Shown: positions 1-9,225 of the stretch, piece after piece
How the letters are laid out: every line of letters starts with the position of its first letter
Position numbering within the stretch: the first letter of the stretch is position 1
Source: a virus
Virus record (IMG/VR): IMGVR_UViG_3300022927_000002
Location: 1 to 34,975 of that record
Reading direction: 5' to 3' (one strand)
Length of the DNA stretch: 34,975 nt
Notes under the pieces: model-generated
Database searches by the model: none
What the model was told of the DNA's origin: nothing
What the model saw: only the letters and a program-made list of their open reading frames with translations
Position numbers and translations under genes: made by a program

Positions 1-30
1 GAAGTAACTAAACGACCTGTACTAAATATA
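1..30. repeat. Left copy of 30-bp contig-end direct repeat
   Basis: The first 30 bases are identical to the last 30 (34946-34975). The tail-fibre reading frame continues exactly if one copy is removed, so this is best read as the overlap of a circularised assembly, not a biological terminal repeat. A physical end here is unlikely because it would lie inside a gene. Confidence 0.9.
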
Positions 31-3000
31 CGACCACCTGCAACTGATGCAGATGTTGAAGTAGTCCCCACCAACAGATTGCCTGAAGAATCAATACGCA
101 TGGCTTCTGTGGCATCATCTGTGCCTGTTGCTGAACCGTGTACAATAAAAGCCAAGCCTTGAACATCTGAGTCAGCACTTCCCTGAACTCCAGCAATAGC
201 AGATGCTCCAGTATTTGTACCAAAAGATATTGCTCCTGAATAAGCTCCAGAACCTCCAGCAGTTCCTCCATCAACGTGAATACCTGCTGCGTTAGCTTGA
301 CCTGAGTTAGTAAGAACATAATTACTAGTCCCGCCTATATTTAATCTACTGGTCGTAACACTAGATGTGCCAACTAATATGTTGCCTGAAGAGTCTATTC
401 TCATGCGTTCTGTAAGCCCAGCAGATGAAATACTATTGTTTCCTGATGTAGAAAATACTAAAGAAGTAGCAGTGTTTGATGAACTGTCAGGTGATGCTGT
501 AACTGCAGCCAAAACACTAGAGGCATCATATCCATTTAATGATTTGAACCCAATTCTTGCATTACGCCCACCAGAACCATAATCGTTATATATTGTAATC
601 CCACTATTGTCAGTATCACTTGCAATTTCTAAAGTATTAGTTGGCGAAGTCGTTCCAATACCCAAAGCTTCAGCACTTGCATCCCAAAAGAACTTGGCTG
701 TAGTTCCTGTATCTTCGTAGAAAGAGATGTCTCCTGTATCTCTATCAATACCTAATCTTGTTCTAACTGTACCTGAAGCACTTGATTGTATTAAAAAATC
801 ATTAGCACTACCATCAAGTTTTAACCTAAAGCCATTAGTAGCTGCATCCCCAAAGTTTGCACCTTCAGAACCAGCGTTTGTCTCAATTAAATCAACTGCT
901 GCACTATCAGCATTGTTTTGTGAACCACCACGTTCAAGTGTTAATTTTGCAATAGCACCTAGTTCTTCAATACGAGCATTGCCATCAACAGTCAAACCAT
1001 CAGCAGTAACTGTACCTGTTACGTCTATCCCTGTTGAGGTTGTGGATAGTTTTGTTGAGTTATCATAACGAAGCTGAACAAGAGGAGCATTCGTGTTATT
1101 TTGAATGCTTATTGCAACTTTTGCAGTGTCAGTATCTCTTAGCGTAAGGTTAGTTCCGTCAATATAAAGCGTTCCCGTCCCATTGTCTTTGATAAAACTA
1201 TTACTACCATCATGATAAATCTGTAAATCTGAACCTGCTCCAAAGACTGCTTTGTCGTTGTCACCAAAGTTAATATCTGCACTTGTTGTTAAGCCATCTG
1301 TTGTTATAACACCTGTTACGTCTATGCCTGAGCTGGTCGTGGCTAGTTTTTCTGCACCTGCATAGTAAACTTTAGATGCACCGCCTTCTCCTGCTTTGAA
1401 ATAGTTATTTCCAGATGAATCTTGTAATCGTAAGTCATTTCCTGCTGATATATTTAAGTCACCAGCACCGACATCTTTAATAAGACTATTAATACCATCG
1501 TGATAGATTTCTAAATCATTGCCTGTACCAAAAGTAGCCTTAACAGAATCACCAAAAGTAAGTGCATCTGCTGAAGCATCCCAAACCATTTTAGCTGTAG
1601 TTCCTGTATCTTCGTAGAAGCTGATGTCTCCGTTGGCTGCTATGTTCATTGCCCTATCATTATTGGCTCTAAACTCTAAATTATGGTTGCCAAAAGTATC
1701 AATAACGCCACTTTGATTACCATTAGAGTAGGTAAGTTTAGTTCCGTATGTGCCATTGCTGCTAGTTGTTTCACCTACAACAGTCAAACCATCAAAGGTT
1801 GGAGTTCCTGCAACGTCTAAACCTGTAAGCGTACCAAGACTTGTAATATTAGGTTGAGCTGCTGTTTGAATAGTACCTGTTACATTACCTTCTAAATTAG
1901 CAACTAAAGTACCAAGTGAATTAAGTGTAATATTTCCTGTAGAAGTACCATCTGCTGTTGTTAATCCTAGTGTGAATTTATCAACAGATTCATCCCACAT
2001 AAAGATACCATTATCAGCAGTACCTCTATTGATCAACATACCTGAATCGTTTACAGGACTACCTGTTAATCCTGCATTAAGCTGGAATAAGTTATCTTCT
2101 ATATCTAGGTTAGTAGTATCAAGAGATGTAAGAGTACCATTGACTGTTAAATTACCTGCTACTGTTAAGCTGTCAGCAATTTGCACGTCATCAGGTAGTG
2201 TTAGCGTTATATTTGCAGACTCACTTCCACTACCTGTAACAGTGATCTTATTAGCAGTACCAGTTACTGTTGCAACATAGTTACCAACTGTATCAGTTCC
2301 AAGTGTTACTGAATTAGCATCTACGCTTGATGCTTGTATTCCTAATGCATCAACAAATGCTTTAGTAACTCTTGTATCTATAGCTGAATTTGCTCTTGTA
2401 TCTGTATAGTATAAATTTGTACCTTCTGTTAAATCAGAAGTTGTTTTATTACCAAATGCAGAATCAAATCTTGTAGTTGTGTAATATAAGTTAGTTGTTC
2501 CTTCACTTAAATCATCTGTATCTTTAGATGTAAAAGCTGAATCAAATCTAGCAGATGTGTAATATAAATTAGTACCTTCTGCTAAATCACCTGTATCTTT
2601 GGTAGCTAATCTAGTATCAAAGTCAGTATTTGCCCTTGCTGATGTGTAATATAAATTAGTAGCACCTTCTGATACGTCATCAGTGTCTTTAGTTGCAAGT
2701 CTTGTATCAAATGCAGAATTAACCCTTGCATCTGTATAATAAAGATTAGAGCCTTCAGTTAAGTCTCCAGTATCTTTAGTAGCTAATCTAGTATCAAAAT
2801 CTGAATTAACTCTAGCTGTTGTGTAATATAAGTTACTACCTTCTGTTAAATCACCTGTATCTTTAGTAGCTAATCTTGTATCAAAATCTGTATTTGCTCT
2901 TGCTGTTGTATAATAAAGATTAGTATTTTCAACAACTATAGAAGTATCAAGAGTTGCTGTAACAGCTTGATTAGAAGCATTACCTATAAATATCTTGCCA

Positions 3001-4022
3001 TCATCTAAGTTAGGCGTAGCATTACTTCTACCAGCACCACCTACTTTTATTGATCCCTCAGTTGCATGACTTCTTTGAACTCTACCTATATTTTGTATTA
3101 AAGCAGATTCTCCACTTGGAGCAGTTGTTGTATAAGCACCTGCTGTTGTTGATACATATAATGTTTGTCCTTCTGATACTCCTGAAGTATCTAATCCTGC
3201 TAATGTTCCAAAAGTTACAACTTCAATAGCAGCATTATCATTAGCATCTTCAGCAGCAAAACCAAATGCAGGCATTTTAGAAGCATCATCAGCTTTTGCT
3301 TGTGCTACAGTTGCTACATCACCACTAACACCTGAAATATAAACTACATCACCTTTTGTTAAAGCACCATCAGCTTTAGCATTAAATCTTACAGCACCTC
3401 TTATATCACCTATAAACTGGTCAGTTGCAGTAATAGTATTAAAAGTAACATCATCAGTTGTAGCTACAGCTTGTCCTATAGCAACACTAGGAGTAGAACC
3501 TTCACCAGTTCCACCTGTTACTGTTACACCAGTTCCACCTGATAGTGATTCAACATAATCACCAGTTGTGTCAGTTCCTAAAGTAATAGAATTAATTTGA
3601 ACTACTGTATCTATATCTATATTGGCACTACCATCAAAAGAAGCTGATCCAACAACATCTCCTGATAAAGATATGGTTCTTGCAGTTGCAAGTGTTGTAG
3701 CTGTATCTGCATTACCTGTTAAGTCTCCAGTTACATTACCAGTAACATTACCTGTTACATTACCAGTGACATTTCCTGTTAAGTCACCTATAAGTGTATT
3801 TGATGCAGTAATACTAACACCTGTAGTAATCCAAGCATTATCAGCAGCGTTTCTGATCTTTAATACGCTGTTAGCTGTATCTACCCATAATTGATGGGCA
3901 AATGTAGTTGATGGTTCAGTTGCTCCACTATTGACTGTCACAATAGCAGATAAAGCATTATTTAAGTCTGCTCTAAAATCTGCACCTGACTGGTTTGCTA
4001 TGTTGTAATCGTGTTGTGCCAT
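1..4022 (-). CDS. Tail fibre protein, N-terminal two thirds (continues across contig ends to 33013)
   Basis: The frame opens with ATG at 4022 (MAQHDYNIANQSGADFRADL) and stays open to the left edge. It resumes in frame at 34975 and stops at 33013, giving 1,984 aa when joined. The N-terminus, with FAHQLWVDTANSVLKIRN near residue 42, is typical of receptor-binding fibres of marine phages and should be the tail-attachment end. Then come GNVT repeats, about seven NLYYT/FDTRLATKDT repeats of 24-29 residues, and low-complexity beta-rich sequence with phrases such as FYEDTGTTAK and RMRIDSSGNILVG, as in trimeric fibres. It lies 28 nt downstream of the fibre chaperone gene. Its role is presumably host recognition; the receptor is unknown. 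Confidence 0.9.
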   Translation of the reverse strand, partial: MAQHDYNIANQSGADFRADLNNALSAIVTVNSGATEPSTTFAHQLWVDTANSVLKIRNAADNAWITTGVSITASNTLIGDLTGNVTGNVTGNVTGNVTGDLTGNADTATTLATARTISLSGDVVGSASFDGSANIDIDTVVQINSITLGTDTTGDYVESLSGGTGVTVTGGTGEGSTPSVAIGQAVATTDDVTFNTITATDQFIGDIRGAVRFNAKADGALTKGDVVYISGVSGDVATVAQAKADDASKMPAFGFAAEDANDNAAIEVVTFGTLAGLDTSGVSEGQTLYVSTTAGAYTTTAPSGESALIQNIGRVQRSHATEGSIKVGGAGRSNATPNLDDGKIFIGNASNQAVTATLDTSIVVENTNLYYTTARANTDFDTRLATKDTGDLTEGSNLYYTTARVNSDFDTRLATKDTGDLTEGSNLYYTDARVNSAFDTRLATKDTDDVSEGATNLYYTSARANTDFDTRLATKDTGDLAEGTNLYYTSARFDSAFTSKDTDDLSEGTTNLYYTTTRFDSAFGNKTTSDLTEGTNLYYTDTRANSAIDTRVTKAFVDALGIQASSVDANSVTLGTDTVGNYVATVTGTANKITVTGSGSESANITLTLPDDVQIADSLTVAGNLTVNGTLTSLDTTNLDIEDNLFQLNAGLTGSPVNDSGMLINRGTADNGIFMWDESVDKFTLGLTTADGTSTGNITLNSLGTLVANLEGNVTGTIQTAAQPNITSLGTLTGLDVAGTPTFDGLTVVGETTSSNGTYGTKLTYSNGNQSGVIDTFGNHNLEFRANNDRAMNIAANGDISFYEDTGTTAKMVWDASADALTFGDSVKATFGTGNDLEIYHDGINSLIKDVGAGDLNISAGNDLRLQDSSGNNYFKAGEGGASKVYYAGAEKLATTSSGIDVTGVITTDGLTTSADINFGDNDKAVFGAGSDLQIYHDGSNSFIKDNGTGTLYIDGTNLTLRDTDTAKVAISIQNNTNAPLVQLRYDNSTKLSTTSTGIDVTGTVTADGLTVDGNARIEELGAIAKLTLERGGSQNNADSAAVDLIETNAGSEGANFGDAATNGFRLKLDGSANDFLIQSSASGTVRTRLGIDRDTGDISFYEDTGTTAKFFWDASAEALGIGTTSPTNTLEIASDTDNSGITIYNDYGSGGRNARIGFKSLNGYDASSVLAAVTASPDSSSNTATSLVFSTSGNNSISSAGLTERMRIDSSGNILVGTSSVTTSRLNIGGTSNYVLTNSGQANAAGIHVDGGTAGGSGAYSGAISFGTNTGASAIAGVQGSADSDVQGLAFIVHGSATGTDDATEAMRIDSSGNLLVGTTSTSASVAGGRIFSTGRLVT
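2385..2935 (-). repeat. Tandem in-gene repeats encoding NLYYT...FDTRLATKDT units
   Basis: About seven imperfect copies of a unit of roughly 75-84 bp, each encoding a block like NLYYTTARxNSDFDTRLATK followed by DTGDLTEG. Boundaries are approximate. Such repeats usually form a repeated fibre shaft and can expand or contract by recombination. Confidence 0.75.
3730..3789 (-). repeat. 12-bp tandem repeat encoding GNVT
   Basis: Four 12-bp units (GTTACATTACCA and variants on the plus strand), then a degenerate fifth, encode successive Gly-Asn-Val-Thr tetrapeptides near residue 80-95 of the fibre. A short shaft repeat and a likely site of length variation. Confidence 0.8.
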
Positions 4023-4050
4023 AATAAAATCCTATTTTCTATATATTAAA

Positions 4051-4419
4051 TCATTCAGGGATAGTTGGAAATATAACATCAGCAATATTATTGACTGACT
4101 GTTGTGTAGATGGTAAATCTCTTAATGATTGCCTGTATGTTGCCCATTCTTGTTTTTTAGAATCAGATAAAGGACAGTCATTTACTTGAGTCCAATCTGA
4201 TTGAGTTAGTAATTCGTTTCTTTTGTTTCTTAATATTTCTAATACATTATCAGTTCTTATAACCGCTTCACCATCAATTATCTTATACTCATTGGGTTGA
4301 TAATCCCCTTCAATGATTCCTTGTTCATCTTCTAATAACATTTCATGCATTTCTGCAACTGTTGAACATGAGAATTCTATTTCGCCTGTTTCTAAATTGT
4401 ATATAGTAAAAATATTCAT
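4051..4419 (-). CDS. Phage tail assembly chaperone (Phage_tail_APC-like), 122 aa
   Basis: Residues about 58-102 contain LRNKRNELLTQSDWTQ, then CPLSDSKKQEWATYRQSLRD. This R-x-x-R-N-x-L-L-x-x-S-D-W-T-Q plus W-x-x-Y-R-x-x-L-R pattern is the signature of the phage tail assembly chaperone family often found next to fibre genes (Pfam Phage_tail_APC, by recall). The N-terminal 50 residues are a small beta-like domain with an acidic stretch. The start codon overlaps the stop of the tail-tip gene by one base, so translation is probably coupled. Expected role: folding or oligomerising the fibre encoded immediately downstream. The family call is strong; the client protein is inferred from position. Confidence 0.8.
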   Translation of the reverse strand: MNIFTIYNLETGEIEFSCSTVAEMHEMLLEDEQGIIEGDYQPNEYKIIDGEAVIRTDNVLEILRNKRNELLTQSDWTQVNDCPLSDSKKQEWATYRQSLRDLPSTQQSVNNIADVIFPTIPE

Positions 4420-7400
4420 TATTGTGTGTTATCCATCATTACATTAAGTGAAAGTTGAGTATGATTGTAACTTCCTGAGAAATATATTCTCCAATAAACA
4501 GTTGATTGAGTTCCTGATAATGTAGTTATTTGTCCTGTATAAACATAAGTATATCCTCTATAAGTTCCAGCACTCCAAGAAATATTAGTATTACCACTTG
4601 CATTAACCCATGTAGTTCCATTTATTGAATATTGAACCCTACCACCACTGACATCACCAAGCACTCCTGAAAAAATAGCTACATAAGTAGCATTGTTTCT
4701 AACTTGAGTAATTGCTAAATTAAAAAATGATGCATTGCTTCCTGTATATTCTGATGTTCTTTGTACATATACTTGTCCTTCTCTTGATAAAGGCACAAAG
4801 GTTTCAGTAGTTAAATGACTTTTTATATCAGCAGATACATTATCAAAATGCTGTACGTTTAAAGTACCAACATTTATTCTTGCTGAATCTAATTGATCAG
4901 CAGTAATTTTAGTTGCTGATATGCTATTTACTTTATCATTAGTAACAGCATTATCTGCTATTTGTGTAGTGCCTACACCATCTGATTTAATAATAAGATT
5001 ACCACTACCATCAGTATCAATAGTGACATTATCTATTTGTATTCTATTAGCGTTTAAAGTTCCTGTAGAAACATTGTCTGCGTTTATATTAGTAACATTT
5101 ACAACTGAAGCATTAATAGTTCCAGTGGTAATAACATTACCTGATATAGAAGTTACATTTGAATTAACCTGAGTACCATCAATAAAAGATTCATCATTTG
5201 TTAAAGAAGATATATTATCTCCACTAACAATAATGCTTCCTGCTGTTATAACTCCTGATACATCTATTCTTGCTGCTGCTACAGTTCCAGTAGTAATAGC
5301 ACCACCTGATATAGATGTAACATTTGAATTAACTTGTCCACCATTAATAAAAGCAGAATCATTAGTTAAAGATGAAACATTATCGCCAGTAACAATAATA
5401 TTACCTGTACTAATAATATCTGAAACATTTAATCTTGCAGTGTTGACAGTACCAGTAGTGATAACACCACCACTAATTGAAGTTACGTTTGAATTAACTT
5501 GAGTACCATCTATAAAAGCAGAATCGTTTGTTAAATCTGAAATATTGTCACCTTGAACAACAATGCTGCCAGCAGTAATGATTGTTTGTGCAGAAACAGC
5601 ACCTGTTGCACCAGCTACTGACTGTACTGGTGCTGCTGATGCAGCTCCTGCTGTATCAACGTAACCAGCATTATTAGTTAAGTCTGTAACATTATCTCCA
5701 CTAACTATAATACTTCCTGTAGATATAATGTCATTAACATTTAATCTAGCAGTAGCTACAGTTCCTGACGTTATATTATCTGCATCTAAGTTAGTAACTG
5801 TAATAACTGAAGCATCTATAGTTCCTGCTGTTATTTTATTAGCTGTTATAGAATTTATCTTTGCATCAGTTACATTGCCATCTAATATCTTATTAGTAAC
5901 AATAGCATCATCTTGAATATCAGCAGTAGCAGTAGGAGCATCACCAATAGTAAATGTACCCGATGCTGGAAATCTAGCTGGTGAAGATTCAGTTCCTAAT
6001 GTATTTAAAGAAGTAATATTAGCAACATAAGAACCTGTAGGTACAAAGTTAAGATCACAATTCTCTACATCTACTATTCTATTTATTACTTGATTACCTG
6101 AATTATCTACAACATTAACCCTGTATTGATAATCAGGGAAATCAGTTGGTTCATTCCAAGATAAGAAAGGTCTACCTGTAGAACTAGAATCAGTATCAGT
6201 AAATGATAATCCTGTCGGAGCTTTAACTGCATAAGCAGAAGGTAAGTTAGCTAATTCTTCTACTGGTTCTTGAGGTGGTACTTCCCATGTATAAACATCA
6301 AAATATTCTATTAAACTAACTGCAACTAAACCATTAGGTTGTAGTTCTAATGCTTCAACTCTACAAACTTTACCTGAAAATCCTAAACCTGCATAAGTTA
6401 AATCTACTATATCTCCTACATTTAATTTATACATTTCAGGAGTTCCTAAGAACTGCATAGTTGTTTGATTTCTACTTCTAGTTAATATTGCTTTACCCAT
6501 GTTATAAGCAATATATGGATCAGTTATATAAGGAAATTCAGCTTTAATTTCTAATATTTCATCATTATCATCTGAGTAATATTCAGGAGTCGCATCATGC
6601 AAAACTGTAGCTGTATCTAATTCATATCTTTTATTAGCGTTAAAAAATTCAACAATAACTTTATTTGCTTTCTTATCTTTATTGCCATAATCAACTGATA
6701 TACCAGCATTAGCAATAATATGATTATCATTAATGCTGAATGATGATGAGCCTGTATCTTCTATTGATAATTCATACTGACCATTAATATAAAGAAAAAT
6801 ACCTCTCATGTTAGCGAGAAGCTCTTTAGCATTTTCCATTACATTTTTATTAGTATCTAAATAACCATTACAATGGAATCTTTTTATCTTCACTAAAGAT
6901 GAACCAGTAGTTTGTGAAGAATAATTTGTGCCTAAAGTATCGTTAAAATAAACTCTGTATAATGGATTTTGGTCAAAGAATTCATCTCTTTGAATATCAG
7001 TAATTTCTTTACCTGTAATAACACCATCACCATTGTTATCATAAATATCTATTAATTCACCAATTTTATTTTGCCACCAATCACTATTAGGGTCTGAACC
7101 ACCAATGGTTATAAAGCTATCACCAGCAACACCACTCCATGTTAATGATTTAGATGTACCGCCAAAAAATGGATTATCAACTTCTGTATCACAAACATCA
7201 GCAGCAGAGCTAAATGTAGAAATATTGATTTGTGATTCAGTTAATCCTTTACCGACCTCGTTGTCAGTAATGTAATTTAAAAAACATAAGGCAGGGTTAT
7301 CTGAATATGCATAAGTAGAAACATCATTAAATCTATGTGAACCACTACCACCAGCAGTAGAATCTAATCTAGGATCATAAACTTTCTTACCTCTAACTTG

Positions 7401-8072
7401 TACTGTTAGTTGCGGTACTCCTGACCAAATACCATCTTTATCATAACCATAATGAGCAGCAATATAAGCTATACCATTTAATTTATGTGCTGAAGTCCAA
7501 TTAGGCATAGAAGCTACAAGCATAGGGTCTGCTGTTTGACTTGCAGCACCATGATGTAAGTTCATTACATATCTATATTTAGAAGTAGGACTTGAACCAA
7601 ATTGACCAGCACCAGCATCAATGCCAGTACCATTTTGTGAAACTGTATTTAATGAATAGTTACCTGAAGCTATTTTATCTGAACCTATATAACCACCATC
7701 TCTAAATCTAGCAGAATCAGTTAATCTATTGCCATCTAATTCAATACTCTTACCAATAATTTCATCTACTTCACCTACTGCTAAAGCATAGACCACATAT
7801 AAATCTCTTGAATCATTTGCAGATACATCCATGTAAATAATCTGAGCACCAACTCTACGAGTACCATATATAACAGGAATCTTTCCACCAGCAGAAGTTT
7901 TATTAGCTAGAATATCTTGACCTTTAGCAAGCATATTTCTAGCTTGTAAGAATCCTTTAACTCCAACTACAAGGGTTGCTACATTTACAATAGTAGTTAT
8001 TGCTTGTAATACCTTGCTTCCTTCGTAAACACCTTTAGCCCATTGAAAAAACTGAACAACTTTATCTAGCAT
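4419..8072 (-). CDS. J: Tail tip attachment protein J (lambda gpJ-like), 1217 aa
   Basis: Length, position after the minor tail genes and architecture match lambda gpJ, the central tail-tip protein. The first 60 residues hold hydrophobic helices. Residues about 65-600 form the conserved tip/hub region (GKIPVIYGTRRVGAQI near 65; GKAILTRSRNQTTMQF near 533, a baseplate-hub-type segment). A fibronectin-III-like stretch follows (PTGLSFTDTDSSSTGRPFLSW). The C-terminal third is repetitive, with three copies of a 55-residue unit, and probably forms an elongated receptor-binding tip. Unusual feature: a canonical EF-hand loop, DNNGDGVITGKE, at residues 345-356. Start overlaps the upstream gene by one base. 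Host specificity is likely shared with the large tail fibre. Confidence 0.88.
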   Translation of the reverse strand: MLDKVVQFFQWAKGVYEGSKVLQAITTIVNVATLVVGVKGFLQARNMLAKGQDILANKTSAGGKIPVIYGTRRVGAQIIYMDVSANDSRDLYVVYALAVGEVDEIIGKSIELDGNRLTDSARFRDGGYIGSDKIASGNYSLNTVSQNGTGIDAGAGQFGSSPTSKYRYVMNLHHGAASQTADPMLVASMPNWTSAHKLNGIAYIAAHYGYDKDGIWSGVPQLTVQVRGKKVYDPRLDSTAGGSGSHRFNDVSTYAYSDNPALCFLNYITDNEVGKGLTESQINISTFSSAADVCDTEVDNPFFGGTSKSLTWSGVAGDSFITIGGSDPNSDWWQNKIGELIDIYDNNGDGVITGKEITDIQRDEFFDQNPLYRVYFNDTLGTNYSSQTTGSSLVKIKRFHCNGYLDTNKNVMENAKELLANMRGIFLYINGQYELSIEDTGSSSFSINDNHIIANAGISVDYGNKDKKANKVIVEFFNANKRYELDTATVLHDATPEYYSDDNDEILEIKAEFPYITDPYIAYNMGKAILTRSRNQTTMQFLGTPEMYKLNVGDIVDLTYAGLGFSGKVCRVEALELQPNGLVAVSLIEYFDVYTWEVPPQEPVEELANLPSAYAVKAPTGLSFTDTDSSSTGRPFLSWNEPTDFPDYQYRVNVVDNSGNQVINRIVDVENCDLNFVPTGSYVANITSLNTLGTESSPARFPASGTFTIGDAPTATADIQDDAIVTNKILDGNVTDAKINSITANKITAGTIDASVITVTNLDADNITSGTVATARLNVNDIISTGSIIVSGDNVTDLTNNAGYVDTAGAASAAPVQSVAGATGAVSAQTIITAGSIVVQGDNISDLTNDSAFIDGTQVNSNVTSISGGVITTGTVNTARLNVSDIISTGNIIVTGDNVSSLTNDSAFINGGQVNSNVTSISGGAITTGTVAAARIDVSGVITAGSIIVSGDNISSLTNDESFIDGTQVNSNVTSISGNVITTGTINASVVNVTNINADNVSTGTLNANRIQIDNVTIDTDGSGNLIIKSDGVGTTQIADNAVTNDKVNSISATKITADQLDSARINVGTLNVQHFDNVSADIKSHLTTETFVPLSREGQVYVQRTSEYTGSNASFFNLAITQVRNNATYVAIFSGVLGDVSGGRVQYSINGTTWVNASGNTNISWSAGTYRGYTYVYTGQITTLSGTQSTVYWRIYFSGSYNHTQLSLNVMMDNTQ
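5161..5655 (-). repeat. Three tandem 165-bp repeats in the J C-terminus
   Basis: The same segment recurs with starts at 5161, 5326 and 5491, a period of 165 bp (55 codons), encoding phrases such as SLTNDSAFIDGTQVNSNVTS and ITTGTV. A more degenerate copy follows toward 5700. The sequence has diverged but the period is constant, consistent with selection for a repeated fold. Confidence 0.85.
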
Positions 8073-8620
8073 TATCTACCCCACCTAACATCTTCTTTAA
8101 CTTGGGTAGCAAATTCCATACCTTTATCACCTGTACTAAATGATTGTTGTGATTCATCAGAAAAGTGTCTTCCTTTAGTTAAATTCCAATTTGCCCAATG
8201 CGATGCAACTGTCATATTAAGTGTAGAATTATCAATACTTTCTGTAATAGCAACATTTCTAATTTGCCCTGTAAAATAATTAATTGCACCTACAATAGTT
8301 TCATCTGAATTAAAATAAGCTATATAAATATCAACTGTTTTATCTGTAAAAGCACCATCTTGAACTAAAGACCTGACTTGGTCAGTAACATTTGAAAAAC
8401 CTAAATTTATTTCATCTACCTGTAATTGACCTGTTTCAGTTATTGAATCAACTGATAAAAAAGAACCGCCAGCTTCATAGCTATTAGAATCATAAGTAAC
8501 ATCAGAATACCAATCAGTTAATCTGATAGTAGATGATAAATTAAGTTCAACTAAAAAAGCTGTCTTAGTTGCTGTTGATGATACTTGAGTTTGTAAAGCA
8601 GATGATAAACTTCTAGGCAT
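8072..8620 (-). CDS. Minor tail protein, tip-proximal (possibly DUF2163 or lambda gpL-like), 182 aa
   Basis: A beta-rich protein (FLVELNLSSTIRLTDWYSDV near residue 22; INYFTGQIRNVAI near 113) that ends with residues resembling hub-associated minor tail proteins (HWANWNLTKGRHFSDESQQ). It overlaps the neighbouring genes by one base on each side, between the 201-aa minor tail gene and J, the place of gpL/gpK/gpI in lambda. It probably joins the distal tail ring to J. I see no Cys cluster like the iron-sulfur site of lambda gpL, so homology with gpL itself is unproven; a DUF2163-type assignment is a guess from overall pattern. Confidence 0.6.
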   Translation of the reverse strand: MPRSLSSALQTQVSSTATKTAFLVELNLSSTIRLTDWYSDVTYDSNSYEAGGSFLSVDSITETGQLQVDEINLGFSNVTDQVRSLVQDGAFTDKTVDIYIAYFNSDETIVGAINYFTGQIRNVAITESIDNSTLNMTVASHWANWNLTKGRHFSDESQQSFSTGDKGMEFATQVKEDVRWGR

Positions 8621-9225
8621 TAGGTTATAACCTCTCTAACATCAAATGAAATACTATAAAAACCACTAGCATCTGTTGAATACATAATCTCATTATTTTC
8701 AAGATAAACAGTGAAACTAGGTTTATTTACAGTAACAGCTTCATTATCTGCTAGAGATGCTACTAGGTTAGGTGATATAAGAACAGTTAATGCTCCACTA
8801 CCATCAGAATCAATATCTGATTGAACCATATAGACTTTACTATGATTAGCAAATTTAATTAGATCACCAGCTTTCAAAGCACCTGTTTGATTGTTTGAGA
8901 AGCCATCTATAGCAATAGAAGCATCTCCTGATGTATGAGCTCCAACTACCTGAATATCTGTTTCTAACCTGCCTGCACCTAAATTATCTAATGGTGCAAC
9001 TATAGTAAAGTCCTCAAAAGAACCTTTTTGTTTTTGTAAAAATGCAAATACTTCTTGAGCCTTTTCTTGTTGTAAAGGTGGCATTTGCACTGTAAAAGAA
9101 AAATATTGACTACCTATTTGTCTGACTTGTTTTCTACCTGATAAAGTCTGATTCAATAAAGTAGGTCTATTATCTTTGAAATTTAAACTTCTAAAATTAG
9201 GAGATGTTGGAAATTGTCCTGACAT
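8620..9225 (-). CDS. Minor tail protein, lambda gpM / distal-tail-like, 201 aa
   Basis: It immediately follows the tape measure gene with a one-base overlap, the place of gpM or the distal tail protein. The N-terminus (PNFRSLNFKDNRPTLLNQTL) and the segment QYFSFTVQMPPLQQEKAQEV, with a repeated all-beta pattern ending in FYSISFDVREV, look like a distal tail ring protein: a beta sandwich with a mid insertion, here residues about 90-150. Likely role: forming the ring that joins the tail tube to the tip. No enzyme motif. Function is assigned mainly by synteny. Confidence 0.6.
   Translation of the reverse strand: MSGQFPTSPNFRSLNFKDNRPTLLNQTLSGRKQVRQIGSQYFSFTVQMPPLQQEKAQEVFAFLQKQKGSFEDFTIVAPLDNLGAGRLETDIQVVGAHTSGDASIAIDGFSNNQTGALKAGDLIKFANHSKVYMVQSDIDSDGSGALTVLISPNLVASLADNEAVTVNKPSFTVYLENNEIMYSTDASGFYSISFDVREVIT

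Noticed and set aside
1-30. Biological terminal repeat of a linear genome
   Set aside because: It is short, lies in the middle of a gene and restores a single frame when collapsed, so an assembly overlap explains it.
8-319. A 103-codon minus-strand frame at the left edge
   Set aside because: It is one frame off the tail fibre, with leucine- and glutamine-rich low-complexity translation. The fibre frame continues through it and across the contig join.
4921-5916. Three plus-strand open frames (62-89 codons) antisense to the J repeats
   Set aside because: They are made of the reversed repeat units, rich in Val/Thr/Pro, have no ribosome sites and lie wholly within the well-supported J gene.
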